From: an uncultured Pirellulaceae bacterium
Lineage (GTDB): Bacteria; Planctomycetota; Planctomycetia; Pirellulales; Pirellulaceae
Assembly (NCBI GenBank): GCA_938083195.1
Contig: CALKCK010000045.1
Location: 43,972-107,971 of the forward strand
DNA: 64,000 bases
Reading direction: 5' to 3'
Part shown: piece after piece, positions 18,195 through 27,117 of the stretch
Layout: each line of letters starts with the position of its first letter
Numbering within the stretch: the first letter of the stretch is position 1
Notes under the pieces: model-generated
Told to the model about the DNA's origin: nothing
The model's input: the letters and a program-made list of their open reading frames with translations, nothing else
Database searches by the model: none
Made by a program: the position numbers and the translations under genes

Positions 18195-19346
18195 TTAAAA
18201 AGCGTTCTGGTAAATCCCCAGCAGCGACTCCTGATTGACGTCTCGCGGATTAAAAGTCCCAGTCCATTGAACCGCCGCAGCGGCGGCAAGTTCCGGCATT
18301 TGAGCAGCCTCGACACCACATTGGTCGAGTTTTACGCTTAACCCGGCAGCTTCTATCAATTCCGTCAAAAACTCAGCGAGCCCTTCAGCTCCTTTGGATG
18401 GAGATGGCAGACCGGGCAAGGATTCGGTCGTCCCCAACAATTCCTGATACCAAGCGTTAAAGTGCTTACCGTTGAATCGAACGACGTGCGGCAGCATTAA
18501 ACCAACAGCCTGACCGTGGGCAGTTCCATAAGAAGCTGTCAATGGATTTGCTAGAGCGTGACTCGCACCTAACATTGAGTTTTCAATTGCAACACCAGCG
18601 TACGCGGCGCCTAGTTGCATCGCTGACCTCGCCTCCAGATTGCCCGGATCTTTTAGCACCGTCTTGAAATTACCGGCCAATAATCGCCAAGCCTCTCGGG
18701 AATACATTATCGAAACTGGATTACGACGCTTCGTCACGAAGGTCTCTACGGCATGGGAAACCGCATCTATCCCCGTCAACGCTGTTACCAATTCGGGTTG
18801 AGTTAACGTCAGTTCTGGATCAAGAATTGCGATCCGACAACTCGCTTTTTTATCACCACAAGCCATTTTCACATGAGTTTGAGCGTCCGAGATTAACGCG
18901 AATGACTGCATTTCGCTTCCCGTGCCTGCCGTGGTCGGCACTGCAATCATAGGTAGCATCGGTCGGCTTGCTTTGCCAACACCGTGGTAATCATGCATCG
19001 TCCCACCGTTGGTGTAAACGAAATTGATTCCTTTCGCACAATCCATCGAACTGCCGCCGCCGAGACCAATCAGCAATTCTGGTTCACAACCTTTTGCAAA
19101 TTCCAGCCCTCGATCAATGTCCTCGGTCGTAGGATTTTCGTGTGCCCCATCAAAACAAAGTGCCTCAATCCCTGACGCGGTCAACGACTGTATCGCGCGG
19201 TCTACATGCCCCGCAGCAATTATCCCCGGATCCGTGACAATCAGTGCCCGACTTACGCCAAAGCTACTGGCTAACTCACCAATCCGATTAAGCGCTCCTT
19301 GTCCACAGATGATGCGGGTGCGAAGGTTGAAATCAAATTCCTGCAT
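18195..19346 (-). CDS. Iron-containing alcohol dehydrogenase
   Basis: Group III (iron-type) alcohol dehydrogenase, 383 residues, the usual length. The NAD(P)-binding GLGGGSSMDCAKGI (GGGS) and the metal-binding region DAVSHAVE plus the family signature ASHALANPLTASYGTAHGQAVGLMLPHVV, with its histidines, are intact. It oxidises or reduces a small to medium alcohol or aldehyde. It is third in a run with an aldehyde dehydrogenase-like gene 63 bp upstream and an adenylate-forming enzyme before that. The natural direction here could be aldehyde to alcohol, inferred from the neighbours only. Confidence 0.92.
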   Translation of the reverse strand: MQEFDFNLRTRIICGQGALNRIGELASSFGVSRALIVTDPGIIAAGHVDRAIQSLTASGIEALCFDGAHENPTTEDIDRGLEFAKGCEPELLIGLGGGSSMDCAKGINFVYTNGGTMHDYHGVGKASRPMLPMIAVPTTAGTGSEMQSFALISDAQTHVKMACGDKKASCRIAILDPELTLTQPELVTALTGIDAVSHAVETFVTKRRNPVSIMYSREAWRLLAGNFKTVLKDPGNLEARSAMQLGAAYAGVAIENSMLGASHALANPLTASYGTAHGQAVGLMLPHVVRFNGKHFNAWYQELLGTTESLPGLPSPSKGAEGLAEFLTELIEAAGLSVKLDQCGVEAAQMPELAAAAAVQWTGTFNPRDVNQESLLGIYQNAF

Positions 19347-19409
19347 ACTATTTCGGCGTGGTTAGTGAATCGGACCATGGTTGGCAATGGAGTTGGGCGA
19401 AGTAGAGGT

Positions 19410-20855
19410 TCAACCACCTACTAAGGCAGCAACTTTCTCTTCAGGCATCTGGTAAGCTCTGGAACGGAATAGGAAATCAATTAAGTTTCCTTCATGCGGT
19501 TGCAACCAGTTCAAGCGATTCGTGGGAATCGGCCCGATATTCAAACGATCGATATTAGTCGCATCGGTCAATTGATCAATCCAGTCCAAGTTCTCAGTGA
19601 TTGCTGTACCAACGAGCGTCGATCCAGCCGCTTTGATCATCTGATCCTGTGGGCATTTTACCACGCTGACAAACGGGAACATAAATTCTTTACTCGCGAT
19701 CTCACACTGCGGGTTGGCTGCGTGTGCAACAATCGGGCGAATGTAAGAACAACGTTCCTTTTCGACCAACCGATTTCCGTAAGGCTCAGTCGCATCTCTT
19801 ACTCCGTCTGCCTCCAGATCTTGCTGCACCATCGAGAGAATCGCTTTACCTACGCCGTCCGTTGTAAACGCCGCAAGTCCCGAATCCGGATGCTCTGGAG
19901 GCAACGCTTCAATTGGGCCTATTCTTTGAGCAATCGCATCGGCGATCTCATCAGTGTGACGGGAAGCGAAAATTCCAGAACAGTTTATGCAACTGCGACC
20001 GCCGTTGACGTAAACAGATTCCACCATGACGTCGAGGTACTTTTCCCAATCATCGACACAGTCATCTCCGAGGAATATTTTCGAAAACCCGGGACCATGA
20101 ACCTGTACTTTAGGGTTTCCGGCATACTGATCAATTGTCTTCTGAGATCCAAAAATCATACTTCTTGAACAGGCCGTCAACAGCGCCCCGCCCACATCAT
20201 GTCCACCCGGATAAAGCGAAATGACCTCTTTCGGAATTCCAGCCTTTTCGAAGGCCGAAGCGACTCGATAAGCTGTCCAAGGCTCCGACGATCCTGGCTT
20301 GAGCACCAACCCCATCTGAAGCGGCACGACAGGAAGCCAGAGGGTATGGACGCCGGGTGAATTTGACGGCAAAACAGCTCCCAGCACGGGTGTCTGCGCC
20401 TGCAAACTAACCACCACTCCCCGCGACTCCATCCCGTATCCGCGACTGAGAATATTGAGATCCAAACCTCGCGTGAGGCACTGCAAAATCTCCGTCATGT
20501 TCCGCATTACGAAACAATTCTTTTGCATGTTGGAACGACACATATGCTCCGGCAATCCGGTCGACGCCGATTGATGCACGACAAACTCATCCGCAGTTTG
20601 CGTACCCGATCCAAGCGGTAACGTTTCATTCTCAAATAAATCCGCCGCTTGAGCGACCTTGGCGATCAGGTCTTCGATCGAAAACTGTTTAAGAATCTTT
20701 CGAGCCTCATCGGCCTTTCGCATGTCGCGACTGACCAAACCACCATTGGCTGAACTGACTCTTGCGATCGGTTCGCCGGTATTAAAATGAACGACCTCGG
20801 TTGTTTCGAGGGACTCATATGGTTTGCCCCAACGAATGACGGGTATCTCAAGCAC
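19410..20855 (-). CDS. Aldehyde dehydrogenase / acyl reductase-like protein
   Basis: Aldehyde dehydrogenase superfamily protein of 481 residues. The nucleotide-binding half has VLGAVLPSNSPGVHTLWLPVVPLQMGLVLKPG, and the catalytic cysteine is expected in VYVNGGRSCINCSGIF. The usual ALDH general-base glutamate motif (ELGG) is not seen where expected; the sequence there reads QVHGPGFSKIFLGDD. That pattern, loss of the hydrolytic glutamate with retention of the cysteine, is what acyl-CoA or acyl-protein reductases (LuxC-like, AdhE-like) show, so I favour reduction of an activated acid to an aldehyde. Start is GTG (20853-20855). It sits between an adenylate-forming enzyme and an iron alcohol dehydrogenase, which supports this reading. 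Confidence 0.8.
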   Translation of the reverse strand: MLEIPVIRWGKPYESLETTEVVHFNTGEPIARVSSANGGLVSRDMRKADEARKILKQFSIEDLIAKVAQAADLFENETLPLGSGTQTADEFVVHQSASTGLPEHMCRSNMQKNCFVMRNMTEILQCLTRGLDLNILSRGYGMESRGVVVSLQAQTPVLGAVLPSNSPGVHTLWLPVVPLQMGLVLKPGSSEPWTAYRVASAFEKAGIPKEVISLYPGGHDVGGALLTACSRSMIFGSQKTIDQYAGNPKVQVHGPGFSKIFLGDDCVDDWEKYLDVMVESVYVNGGRSCINCSGIFASRHTDEIADAIAQRIGPIEALPPEHPDSGLAAFTTDGVGKAILSMVQQDLEADGVRDATEPYGNRLVEKERCSYIRPIVAHAANPQCEIASKEFMFPFVSVVKCPQDQMIKAAGSTLVGTAITENLDWIDQLTDATNIDRLNIGPIPTNRLNWLQPHEGNLIDFLFRSRAYQMPEEKVAALVGG

Positions 20856-20988
20856 TTGTCAAAACTCCAATTGATTTATGAATCTAACAATGAGCGGTCA
20901 TCTTTTAGATCCGAAATCTCTCGATCTTCGGTAAACTAAAATTTGTCGCAAGAATAAGTCTGACGCGAGTTGTCCCGCGCTGAATTTT

Positions 20989-22110
20989 TTAATAAACACC
21001 GACCGTGGTCGACGCTGCAATCTCGTGAAACGGCCTCACGCCGCTTACTCCATCCCAAGGGAAAGTCTCAAACGGCATTTCCCGCTCCCCTTCGTCTCGC
21101 TCTAGGAACCCCGGAACGAAAAATTCAGCAGTTAACGTCGTCAATTTCACTCGCCCGGTCTCACCGAACGCAACAACAGAATTGTGGTCATCAAAACTAA
21201 CGACTTCGGTTACCGCTCGCGGTTGGGGGGCGTAATATGAGATTTTGTACTTCTCTTCAGCCGTCACTGGTTTGCTACACGCTAATCCCATCAACGTGTT
21301 ACCGTAGGTCGGCGTCATGTAGATTCCACTCTCTTCGGGTGGGCCGCCAAATAATTCCTCTACACAATAACGTGTCCACTGAGGCGTGAATTCCGTTCCA
21401 CCAGAAAAGATTCCCGTGATTCCCGTTTCCGCAAGCGTCGTCCCTCGCTCTTCGAGACCAAGACAAAGTGATTCAATCAATTTCGGCGTTCCAAACATGC
21501 ACTTGATGTTATGGTTTGCCGTTAGCACGGTCACCGCCTGATCAATGCAGTGCTTTTTATATTCTTCAAGGTGCTCCATCCAACCCTTTTTGATCAACTT
21601 GACAACCCAACGCGGGTCGAGGTCGATGCAAAAACTAATCCCGCCTCGGACCTGAGCCAGATGCTCTACGGCGAGCCGTAGGCGACGCGGACCTGAAGGA
21701 CCCAACATCAGCCAATTTCCACCCTTCGGGAAAAACTGGTCGGGCAAGGTCTCACTGAAAACTTCGTAATCAATTCGAAAGTCATCGACGACAACGCGAC
21801 TCTTTGGGACACCGGTCGTGCCACCCGTTTCAAATACATAGGTAGGTCGATCTGCGTGATCCTTCATCCGCCAACGCTCGACAGGGCCTCCCCGAAGCCA
21901 ATCGTCTTCAAATAATGGGAACTTCTTCAAGTCGTCATAAACTTTGACTTCCGTGAGCGGGTCAAAGTTTAACTCCGATTTTTTGGAAAGCCAAAAAGGG
22001 CATCCCGTCGAATCGTGAAAGTGACGTTGGACCGTGTTGTAGGTGTGCTCATCAAGCCGATCTTTGGCTTGTTTTACAGCTGTTTCAAGATCAATTTGGG
22101 TCGTTGACAT
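20989..22110 (-). CDS. Adenylate-forming enzyme (LuxE / phenylacetate-CoA ligase-like)
   Basis: 373-residue protein of the acyl-adenylate-forming superfamily. The phosphate-binding motif FETGGTTGVPKSRVV lies near residue 92, and IFSGGTEFTPQW and MTPTYGNTLMGLAC correspond to the following core motifs of the family (the YG(S/N)T signature). It is much shorter than a full acyl-CoA synthetase and lacks the usual C-terminal subdomain, as in LuxE acyl-protein synthetases and EhpF-like proteins. It probably activates a carboxylate as an acyl-AMP. It is the first gene of a minus-strand run with the aldehyde dehydrogenase-like and alcohol dehydrogenase genes. Substrate unknown. Confidence 0.78.
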   Translation of the reverse strand: MSTTQIDLETAVKQAKDRLDEHTYNTVQRHFHDSTGCPFWLSKKSELNFDPLTEVKVYDDLKKFPLFEDDWLRGGPVERWRMKDHADRPTYVFETGGTTGVPKSRVVVDDFRIDYEVFSETLPDQFFPKGGNWLMLGPSGPRRLRLAVEHLAQVRGGISFCIDLDPRWVVKLIKKGWMEHLEEYKKHCIDQAVTVLTANHNIKCMFGTPKLIESLCLGLEERGTTLAETGITGIFSGGTEFTPQWTRYCVEELFGGPPEESGIYMTPTYGNTLMGLACSKPVTAEEKYKISYYAPQPRAVTEVVSFDDHNSVVAFGETGRVKLTTLTAEFFVPGFLERDEGEREMPFETFPWDGVSGVRPFHEIAASTTVGVY

Positions 22111-22459
22111 GGTACTCGCGTAATCAGTTTGGTTCCAAAATAATGGGTTTTGTGAGACTATTATAACCGACGATCATCAATCGTCGTAACGCTCATTCGA
22201 CCGTCGAAAATCGTTAAAAACGCACAGCCCCACCTTCAGATACGCCGACACGGTAAATTATCGGAGTAAAAACGGGCGTCTAAGGCTATCCGCTCCTTCC
22301 AGAGAATCGGCTGAAATAGAGCAGATCTTCAAGATCACGAGCAAATCCAAATTACAAGATCGCCTTGATTCGAAGTTTACGGCAAGATACGCGGGGAATC
22401 CTGCCTATCCGACCCAAAATCGTCTCTCCAAATGAACGTCGATGTTCATCCAAATCAGC
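22111..22459. other. Intergenic spacer upstream of the adenylate-forming gene
   Basis: 349 bp between the second mcsB-like gene and the carboxylate-reduction run, both on the minus strand. No gene seen. It should hold the promoter of the run at 18195-22110; no clear consensus promoter or hairpin with a U tract was found. Confidence 0.4.
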
Positions 22460-23536
22460 TTAATTATTTGATGCTTCCGATCCACCATCGAGCTTGAGTT
22501 GGCTGTGAAGGTAATTTGCACGCTCAACGTTCCGCTGATCCGTGTCCAACTCCGAATGGCGAAGCTTTTGCAAATGTGCCGGTTGCGTTCGAATAAATAA
22601 CTGATTGACCTCTGGAATTTCCAGATCGCCAATTAGGCCGAGATTGATTCCCATGCGAACACGGGATAACAAAAACATAGTTTCTTCAGAACTGATTTGC
22701 TGGGCATTCTGAAGCGTGCCGTAAGCGCGACTTACTTGTTCAAACAAATCATTCTGTTTTTCGTTGATCAAGAAGTCTCTCGCCTTGCGTTCGTAATCAA
22801 TCACAACAGGAATGACATCGCCAACTTGATCGATCAAATCATTTTCCGATTTACCAAGAGTAATTTGATTACTTACCTGATAGAAATCACCCATCGCTTG
22901 CGTGCCTTCACCGTACAAGCCACGTACGACCAGATTGATTTTCTGTAGACTTCGAAAAACTTTTTCGATTTGCTGCGTGATCACCAACGCAGGAAGGTGG
23001 ACCAATACACTGACCCTCATACCCGTCCCAACGTTGGTTGGACAGGCCGTCAGATATCCAAGTTTTGGGTGAAAGGCGTAAGTCAGCTGACTTTCAATTC
23101 GATCATCTAGGTCGTTGATCTGATCCCAGGCTCCAACTAAATCCAAACCACTCTTCATGACCTGGATCCTCAAGTGATCCTCCTCGTTAACCATCAGGCT
23201 AAGTCGCTCTTGCTGGTCGATTGCCACCGCACGTGCACCATCAGAATTTGCATGCTCTCGGCTAATCAGCTGACGTTCTACCAGGAATTGCCGATCCAGA
23301 GTTTGCAGATCAGCGACATCGATAAAAGTCAAATCTTTTAATTTCGCTTTATTTGTCAATCGCTCTCGCACGGTCGATTCAATGTTCGCGCGATCAATGT
23401 CAGTACATCGTCGGATGAACGGGTAATCAGCCAGGTTGCGGGCCAAGCGAATCCGACTGCTCATGACAATGTCCGATTCTGGGCCACAGCCCTTCAGCCA
23501 TTCTCCGCATCGTCCCGCCATATCATCAAGAATCAT
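22460..23536 (-). CDS. mcsB: McsB-type protein arginine kinase homolog
   Basis: Bacterial ATP:guanido phosphotransferase of 358 residues, the family of protein arginine kinase McsB that marks proteins for ClpCP degradation. The family motifs are present: SSRIRLARN (26-34) for ATP phosphates, NEEDHLRI (117-124), and the active-site cysteine Cys165 in TACPTNVGTGMR, matching Cys167 of the Geobacillus enzyme. Near the C-terminus, RNVERA (about 335-340) resembles the RDxxRA phospho-arginine-binding motif of classical McsB, with Asn for Asp. Its ATG overlaps the stop of the upstream mcsB-like gene by 4 bp. No ctsR or clpC is adjacent, so the downstream protease is not shown here. Confidence 0.92.
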   Translation of the reverse strand: MILDDMAGRCGEWLKGCGPESDIVMSSRIRLARNLADYPFIRRCTDIDRANIESTVRERLTNKAKLKDLTFIDVADLQTLDRQFLVERQLISREHANSDGARAVAIDQQERLSLMVNEEDHLRIQVMKSGLDLVGAWDQINDLDDRIESQLTYAFHPKLGYLTACPTNVGTGMRVSVLVHLPALVITQQIEKVFRSLQKINLVVRGLYGEGTQAMGDFYQVSNQITLGKSENDLIDQVGDVIPVVIDYERKARDFLINEKQNDLFEQVSRAYGTLQNAQQISSEETMFLLSRVRMGINLGLIGDLEIPEVNQLFIRTQPAHLQKLRHSELDTDQRNVERANYLHSQLKLDGGSEASNN

Positions 23537-24678
23537 TGCGTCCCTCCCTCTTCAGATGGCTCATCACGAATCATCTCCGAGTCAGTTGGCTCTTGTCGCC
23601 AACCTCCTTTTTCCAGGGTTGCAATCCGATCTCTTAATTCAGAAGCTTCACGATAATCCTCGCGAGCGATTGCAACAACGAGTTGGTCACGCAGTTGCAC
23701 TAGTGCGAAAAGACGATTCACACGATCGGCATCCGCCTGTTCCAACAGCCCCATTCCGACCCCCATGCGGATCTTGGAAAGACACTGCATGATGTGCTCA
23801 TGACTCTCACCGTCTTCATCCTCGAGATCAAGACGGCAAAGTTTCTCCAATGAATCGGCAACGTCTCTTCGTAAACCTTCGCGATTTTGCTCCACCAGAA
23901 AACGCCGAGCTTCCCGCTCATACTTGATCAATCTTGGAACAATCGCCGTCACCTGCGCAACCAGGGAATCTTCGTCAAGTCCCAGCGTCGCCTGGTTGCT
24001 AACCCGAAAAAAATCACCCACCGCCGAATCGCCAAATTCGCCGCGGGCGACCACATTGAGACGCTGGAGGCTCCGCATCACTTTTTCAACCTGACCAGTC
24101 ATCACCAACGCTGGCAGATGCATCAACACGCTCACCCGCATCCCCGTCCCGACATTTGCCGGGCAAGCTGTTAGATATCCCAATTGCTGACTGAAGGCAT
24201 AGGTCAACTGACTCTCAACACGATCATCGAGTGCATTTATTTGCTGCCAAGCTGCCTGAAGATTCAGATCGCTGCGGTTCACTGTAATTCGCAAATGATC
24301 TTCTTCATTTATCGAATAGCTCGCCAACTCCTCCCACGGTAGTTCACGGGCAATCGCAGACACATTTGCCTCCGCAGAAACAACATCATTCGTTTCGCTC
24401 GAACTAGTCGCCCGTTCAGTCGTTTCTTGCAACGGAGGACTGACGAGTTGCAAATCCATCAAAAACTGCCGCTCAAGGGCATTGAGTTCGAAAGAATCCA
24501 ATAGCGTTAGATCACTTAAAACTTGGTCATTCGCAATCCCCTTGAGAACGACGGTTTCGATCTCCAATCGCTGATCATCGGAACAGGTACTAATGAAAGG
24601 AAAATCCGCAATGTTTCTTGCAAGTCGGATTCGACTACTGATGACAATATCATTTGGTTCTATTAGCACGTCATTCAC
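23533..24678 (-). CDS. Second McsB-type kinase with C-terminal UVR motif
   Basis: Paralog of the preceding gene, 381 residues from the GTG at 24676-24678. I prefer this start because the longer frame (from 24756) overlaps mcsA by 86 bp, whereas the GTG gives an 8-bp overlap, a good AAGG-type ribosome site and the family-like start VLIEPNDIVISSRIRLARN. The guanido-kinase motifs are intact: SSRIRLARN, NEEDHLRI and Cys in TACPANVGTGMR. It differs from its neighbour in two ways: an insert of about 17 residues rich in Ser/Thr/Glu before NEEDHLRI, and a C-terminus that carries LRDQLVVAIAREDYREASELRD, a UVR motif like that in McsA and UvrB/UvrC, in place of the phospho-arginine-binding region. The kinase and its activator-type motif are thus joined in one chain. 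Confidence 0.88.
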   Translation of the reverse strand: MNDVLIEPNDIVISSRIRLARNIADFPFISTCSDDQRLEIETVVLKGIANDQVLSDLTLLDSFELNALERQFLMDLQLVSPPLQETTERATSSSETNDVVSAEANVSAIARELPWEELASYSINEEDHLRITVNRSDLNLQAAWQQINALDDRVESQLTYAFSQQLGYLTACPANVGTGMRVSVLMHLPALVMTGQVEKVMRSLQRLNVVARGEFGDSAVGDFFRVSNQATLGLDEDSLVAQVTAIVPRLIKYEREARRFLVEQNREGLRRDVADSLEKLCRLDLEDEDGESHEHIMQCLSKIRMGVGMGLLEQADADRVNRLFALVQLRDQLVVAIAREDYREASELRDRIATLEKGGWRQEPTDSEMIRDEPSEEGGTQ

Positions 24679-25186
24679 TGGCAGGCCCTTCGCCTTCGAT
24701 CTGACGAATTTGATCGCGAATCTGAGACGCTTGTTCGTAGTCTTCTTGCTCGACAACTTCCTTCATCTGACGACGCAAGCGAATCAATTCCGTTTGAGAT
24801 TCCGTATCTGTAATGCCTCGCTTGGGTTGTTTCCCAACGTGCTGGTTATCACCATGGACATTGATCAGCAAAGGATCGAGATCCTCTCCAAAGAAGACAT
24901 AGTCATGCGGACACCCTAGACGACCGCCCTGACGAAATTCATAAAATGAAATTCCGCAAATTGGACATTCTTTAGCATCCAACTCTCGCAAATCATCCGC
25001 TGTCTGCTCAAGTGGCTTAAGTTGTTTCGACATTACGTCGGAAATAACCGGAGCATCTTCGGATGATTCACCAGTCTCAAGGTACCCCTTGGCGCAATCA
25101 GGACAGAGGTGCAACGCAAGCAAGTCATCACCGGTTAGATCCGTGATGTGAAAAGTCGCCTGCTTTTGGCATTTTTGGCATTTCAT
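24671..25186 (-). CDS. mcsA: McsA-like zinc-finger and UVR-motif protein
   Basis: 171-residue partner protein of McsB. Two CxxC pairs near the N-terminus (CQKC at 3-6, CPDC at about 28-31) and another CPIC (about 74) followed by a further Cys-Pro-His form the zinc-binding modules known from McsA. The C-terminus has a UVR motif, LRRQMKEVVEQEDYEQASQIRDQI. In Firmicutes McsA activates the kinase McsB. The gene is first in an mcsA-mcsB-mcsB order with overlapping ends, a strong sign of one transcript. It is divergent from trpE. Confidence 0.9.
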   Translation of the reverse strand: MKCQKCQKQATFHITDLTGDDLLALHLCPDCAKGYLETGESSEDAPVISDVMSKQLKPLEQTADDLRELDAKECPICGISFYEFRQGGRLGCPHDYVFFGEDLDPLLINVHGDNQHVGKQPKRGITDTESQTELIRLRRQMKEVVEQEDYEQASQIRDQIRQIEGEGPASE

Positions 25187-25582
25187 ATTTTTATTTGATC
25201 GGCCGCAATCCTAGGCCGACATTTCTAGTTTGGGTCTGCTTTATCGATCCATCGGTAAAAGCTGTCTCCAAATTTTATCCCTCCAACGAATAAGGTACAA
25301 GGTTTATTGGAAACGCTGGCATTCTCTAATTTACTTTTTCACATCCTAAATTTTGATAAAACGTCCTTCTGCTCCATATAACGTGGACATTGCCGGTGTT
25401 TGCTGCCACCGTTAAGCTATTTACATCAAACATTCGCCCCGAGTTCAGCCTTTCTCATTATTTTTCGATTTTGAGACACAGACTGAATTTCGAAGGTCTC
25501 TTGCGTTAGCAGGCTAACTCGACCACTTCCAACTCGACCACTTCCAACCCGATCCCCAAGTAAGTTAAAAGCACCCGTCACA
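25187..25582. other. Divergent promoter region of mcsA and trpE
   Basis: 396 bp between two divergently transcribed genes. No open frame with family features. I looked for a trp attenuator (Trp-rich leader peptide plus alternative hairpins) and a T-box and saw neither. A 15-nt tandem duplication lies at 25516-25545. Confidence 0.5.
25516..25545. repeat. 15-nt tandem duplication upstream of trpE
   Basis: Two exact adjacent copies of AACTCGACCACTTCC, 37 bp before the trpE start codon. Confidence 0.95.
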
Positions 25583-27082
25583 ATGGCATCTTTTCCCGAC
25601 CAACAAACATTTACAGAGATGGCGGGCGATTACGACGCAATTCCCATTTCGCGTCGCCTGCTATCGGATTCGCTAACGCCAGTGTCTGCTTTTCGAAGAA
25701 TTGACAATGGCAGTACTGCCTGTTTGTTTGAATCGGTCATCGGCGGCGAAAATGTCGGACGCTATAGCTTTCTTGCCATCGATCCGCAAGTTCAGGTTGC
25801 TTCATTCGGGAATCGAGTCACTCACACCGAAGGCGCAAGCTCAAACTCCTATCAATGCAAAAATCCACTCGAAGAAATTCGCCGAAGAATCAACTTATAT
25901 AAAGTTGCCCAATTCCCTGACATGCCGCCGTTTACTGGAGGTGCTGTAGGTTATGCCGGCTACGATGTTGTCCGCTACGTTGAGGACCTCCCCGATGCGC
26001 CGGAAGACGATCGCGACCTACCCGACATGTCATTTGCGTTTTACGATCGCATGCTGGTGTTTGACCATATCACCAAAACCATCACGGTCGTCGCCTTGGC
26101 TTGGACAAAAAAACACGAAAATCTTGAGGTAGCTTTTGAAGATGCCAACCGCCGAATTGACGAGATGCTGGACTGCCTGAACCGCCCTGAAACGGACCTC
26201 CTCTGCCTCGATGCCGACCTCCCGACCGGAGAACCACCCGAGTTTTCCTCAAATTTCACACAAGAACAATTCGAGCAAGCAGTTCTGGATTGCATCGAGT
26301 ACATTCGCGCCGGCGATATTTTCCAAGTCGTTCTTAGCCAGAGGCTTCAAATAGAAATCAACTGTGATCCCTTTGAGATTTATCGCAGCCTCCGCGTCAT
26401 GAATCCCAGTCCATTCATGTTCTTCCTTCGCACTGACGAAACCACGCTCGTCGGCAGTTCCCCCGAAATCATGTGCCGGGTGGTGGACAATGAAATGACG
26501 GTTCGCCCATTAGCAGGTACGCGAAAACGAGGAAAAAATCCACAAGAAGATCTGGAACTAGAGCAAGAACTGCTCGCCGACGAAAAAGAACTTGCCGAAC
26601 ATGTGATGCTCGTTGATTTAGGGCGCAATGACGTCGGACGGGTCGCACAATACGGATCGATTGAAATTCCGGATCGAATGGTAGTGGAACGCTACAGCCA
26701 CGTCATGCATATCTCGTCGACCGTCACTGGACAACTTCAAGAATCCGCCGACGCCTTCGACGCTTTAATGGCGAGCCTTCCCGCGGGAACCGTCTCCGGA
26801 GCACCCAAGGTTCGGGCGATGGAGATCATTGACCAATTCGAACCACATCGCCGGGGTCCATATGCCGGAGCGGTTGGCTACATTGACTATTCCGATAACA
26901 TGGACACCTGCATCGCACTGCGGACGATGGTCATCAAGGACAATGTCGCCTACGTTCAAGCGGGGGCGGGAATTGTCGCGGATTCCAACCCAACGAGCGA
27001 ATACGAGGAAACGCTGAACAAAGCCCACGGACTGCTCCGGGCAATTCAAATGACACACGAACGAGTTCAAGCCTCTTCGTAA
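25583..27082 (+). CDS. trpE: Anthranilate synthase component I
   Basis: Converts chorismate plus ammonia or glutamine-derived ammonia to anthranilate, the first step of tryptophan synthesis. 499 residues. The feedback-inhibition site near the N-terminus reads ACLFESVIGG (LLES-like), and the chorismate-binding core has GDIFQVVLSQRL, SPSPFMFFLR-type residues (NPSPFMFFLR), PLAGTRKRG, DLGRNDVGRV and GTVSGAPKVRAMEI, all in order. Some family members make aminodeoxychorismate instead (PabB), but the full N-terminal region with the LLES-like site favours TrpE. The glutaminase trpG and other trp genes are not adjacent; the next gene is an aldehyde dehydrogenase. Confidence 0.93.
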   Translation: MASFPDQQTFTEMAGDYDAIPISRRLLSDSLTPVSAFRRIDNGSTACLFESVIGGENVGRYSFLAIDPQVQVASFGNRVTHTEGASSNSYQCKNPLEEIRRRINLYKVAQFPDMPPFTGGAVGYAGYDVVRYVEDLPDAPEDDRDLPDMSFAFYDRMLVFDHITKTITVVALAWTKKHENLEVAFEDANRRIDEMLDCLNRPETDLLCLDADLPTGEPPEFSSNFTQEQFEQAVLDCIEYIRAGDIFQVVLSQRLQIEINCDPFEIYRSLRVMNPSPFMFFLRTDETTLVGSSPEIMCRVVDNEMTVRPLAGTRKRGKNPQEDLELEQELLADEKELAEHVMLVDLGRNDVGRVAQYGSIEIPDRMVVERYSHVMHISSTVTGQLQESADAFDALMASLPAGTVSGAPKVRAMEIIDQFEPHRRGPYAGAVGYIDYSDNMDTCIALRTMVIKDNVAYVQAGAGIVADSNPTSEYEETLNKAHGLLRAIQMTHERVQASS

Positions 27083-27117
27083 ATCTCACAATTCAAACCC
27101 ATTTAAGGAATCTAAGA

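Noticed and set aside
24679..24756. Long start of the second mcsB-like gene at 24756
   Set aside because: It would overlap mcsA by 86 bp and add residues not seen in the family; the GTG at 24678 fits better.
25187..25582. Trp attenuator or T-box upstream of trpE
   Set aside because: No Trp-rich leader peptide, no matching alternative hairpins and no T-box sequence were seen.
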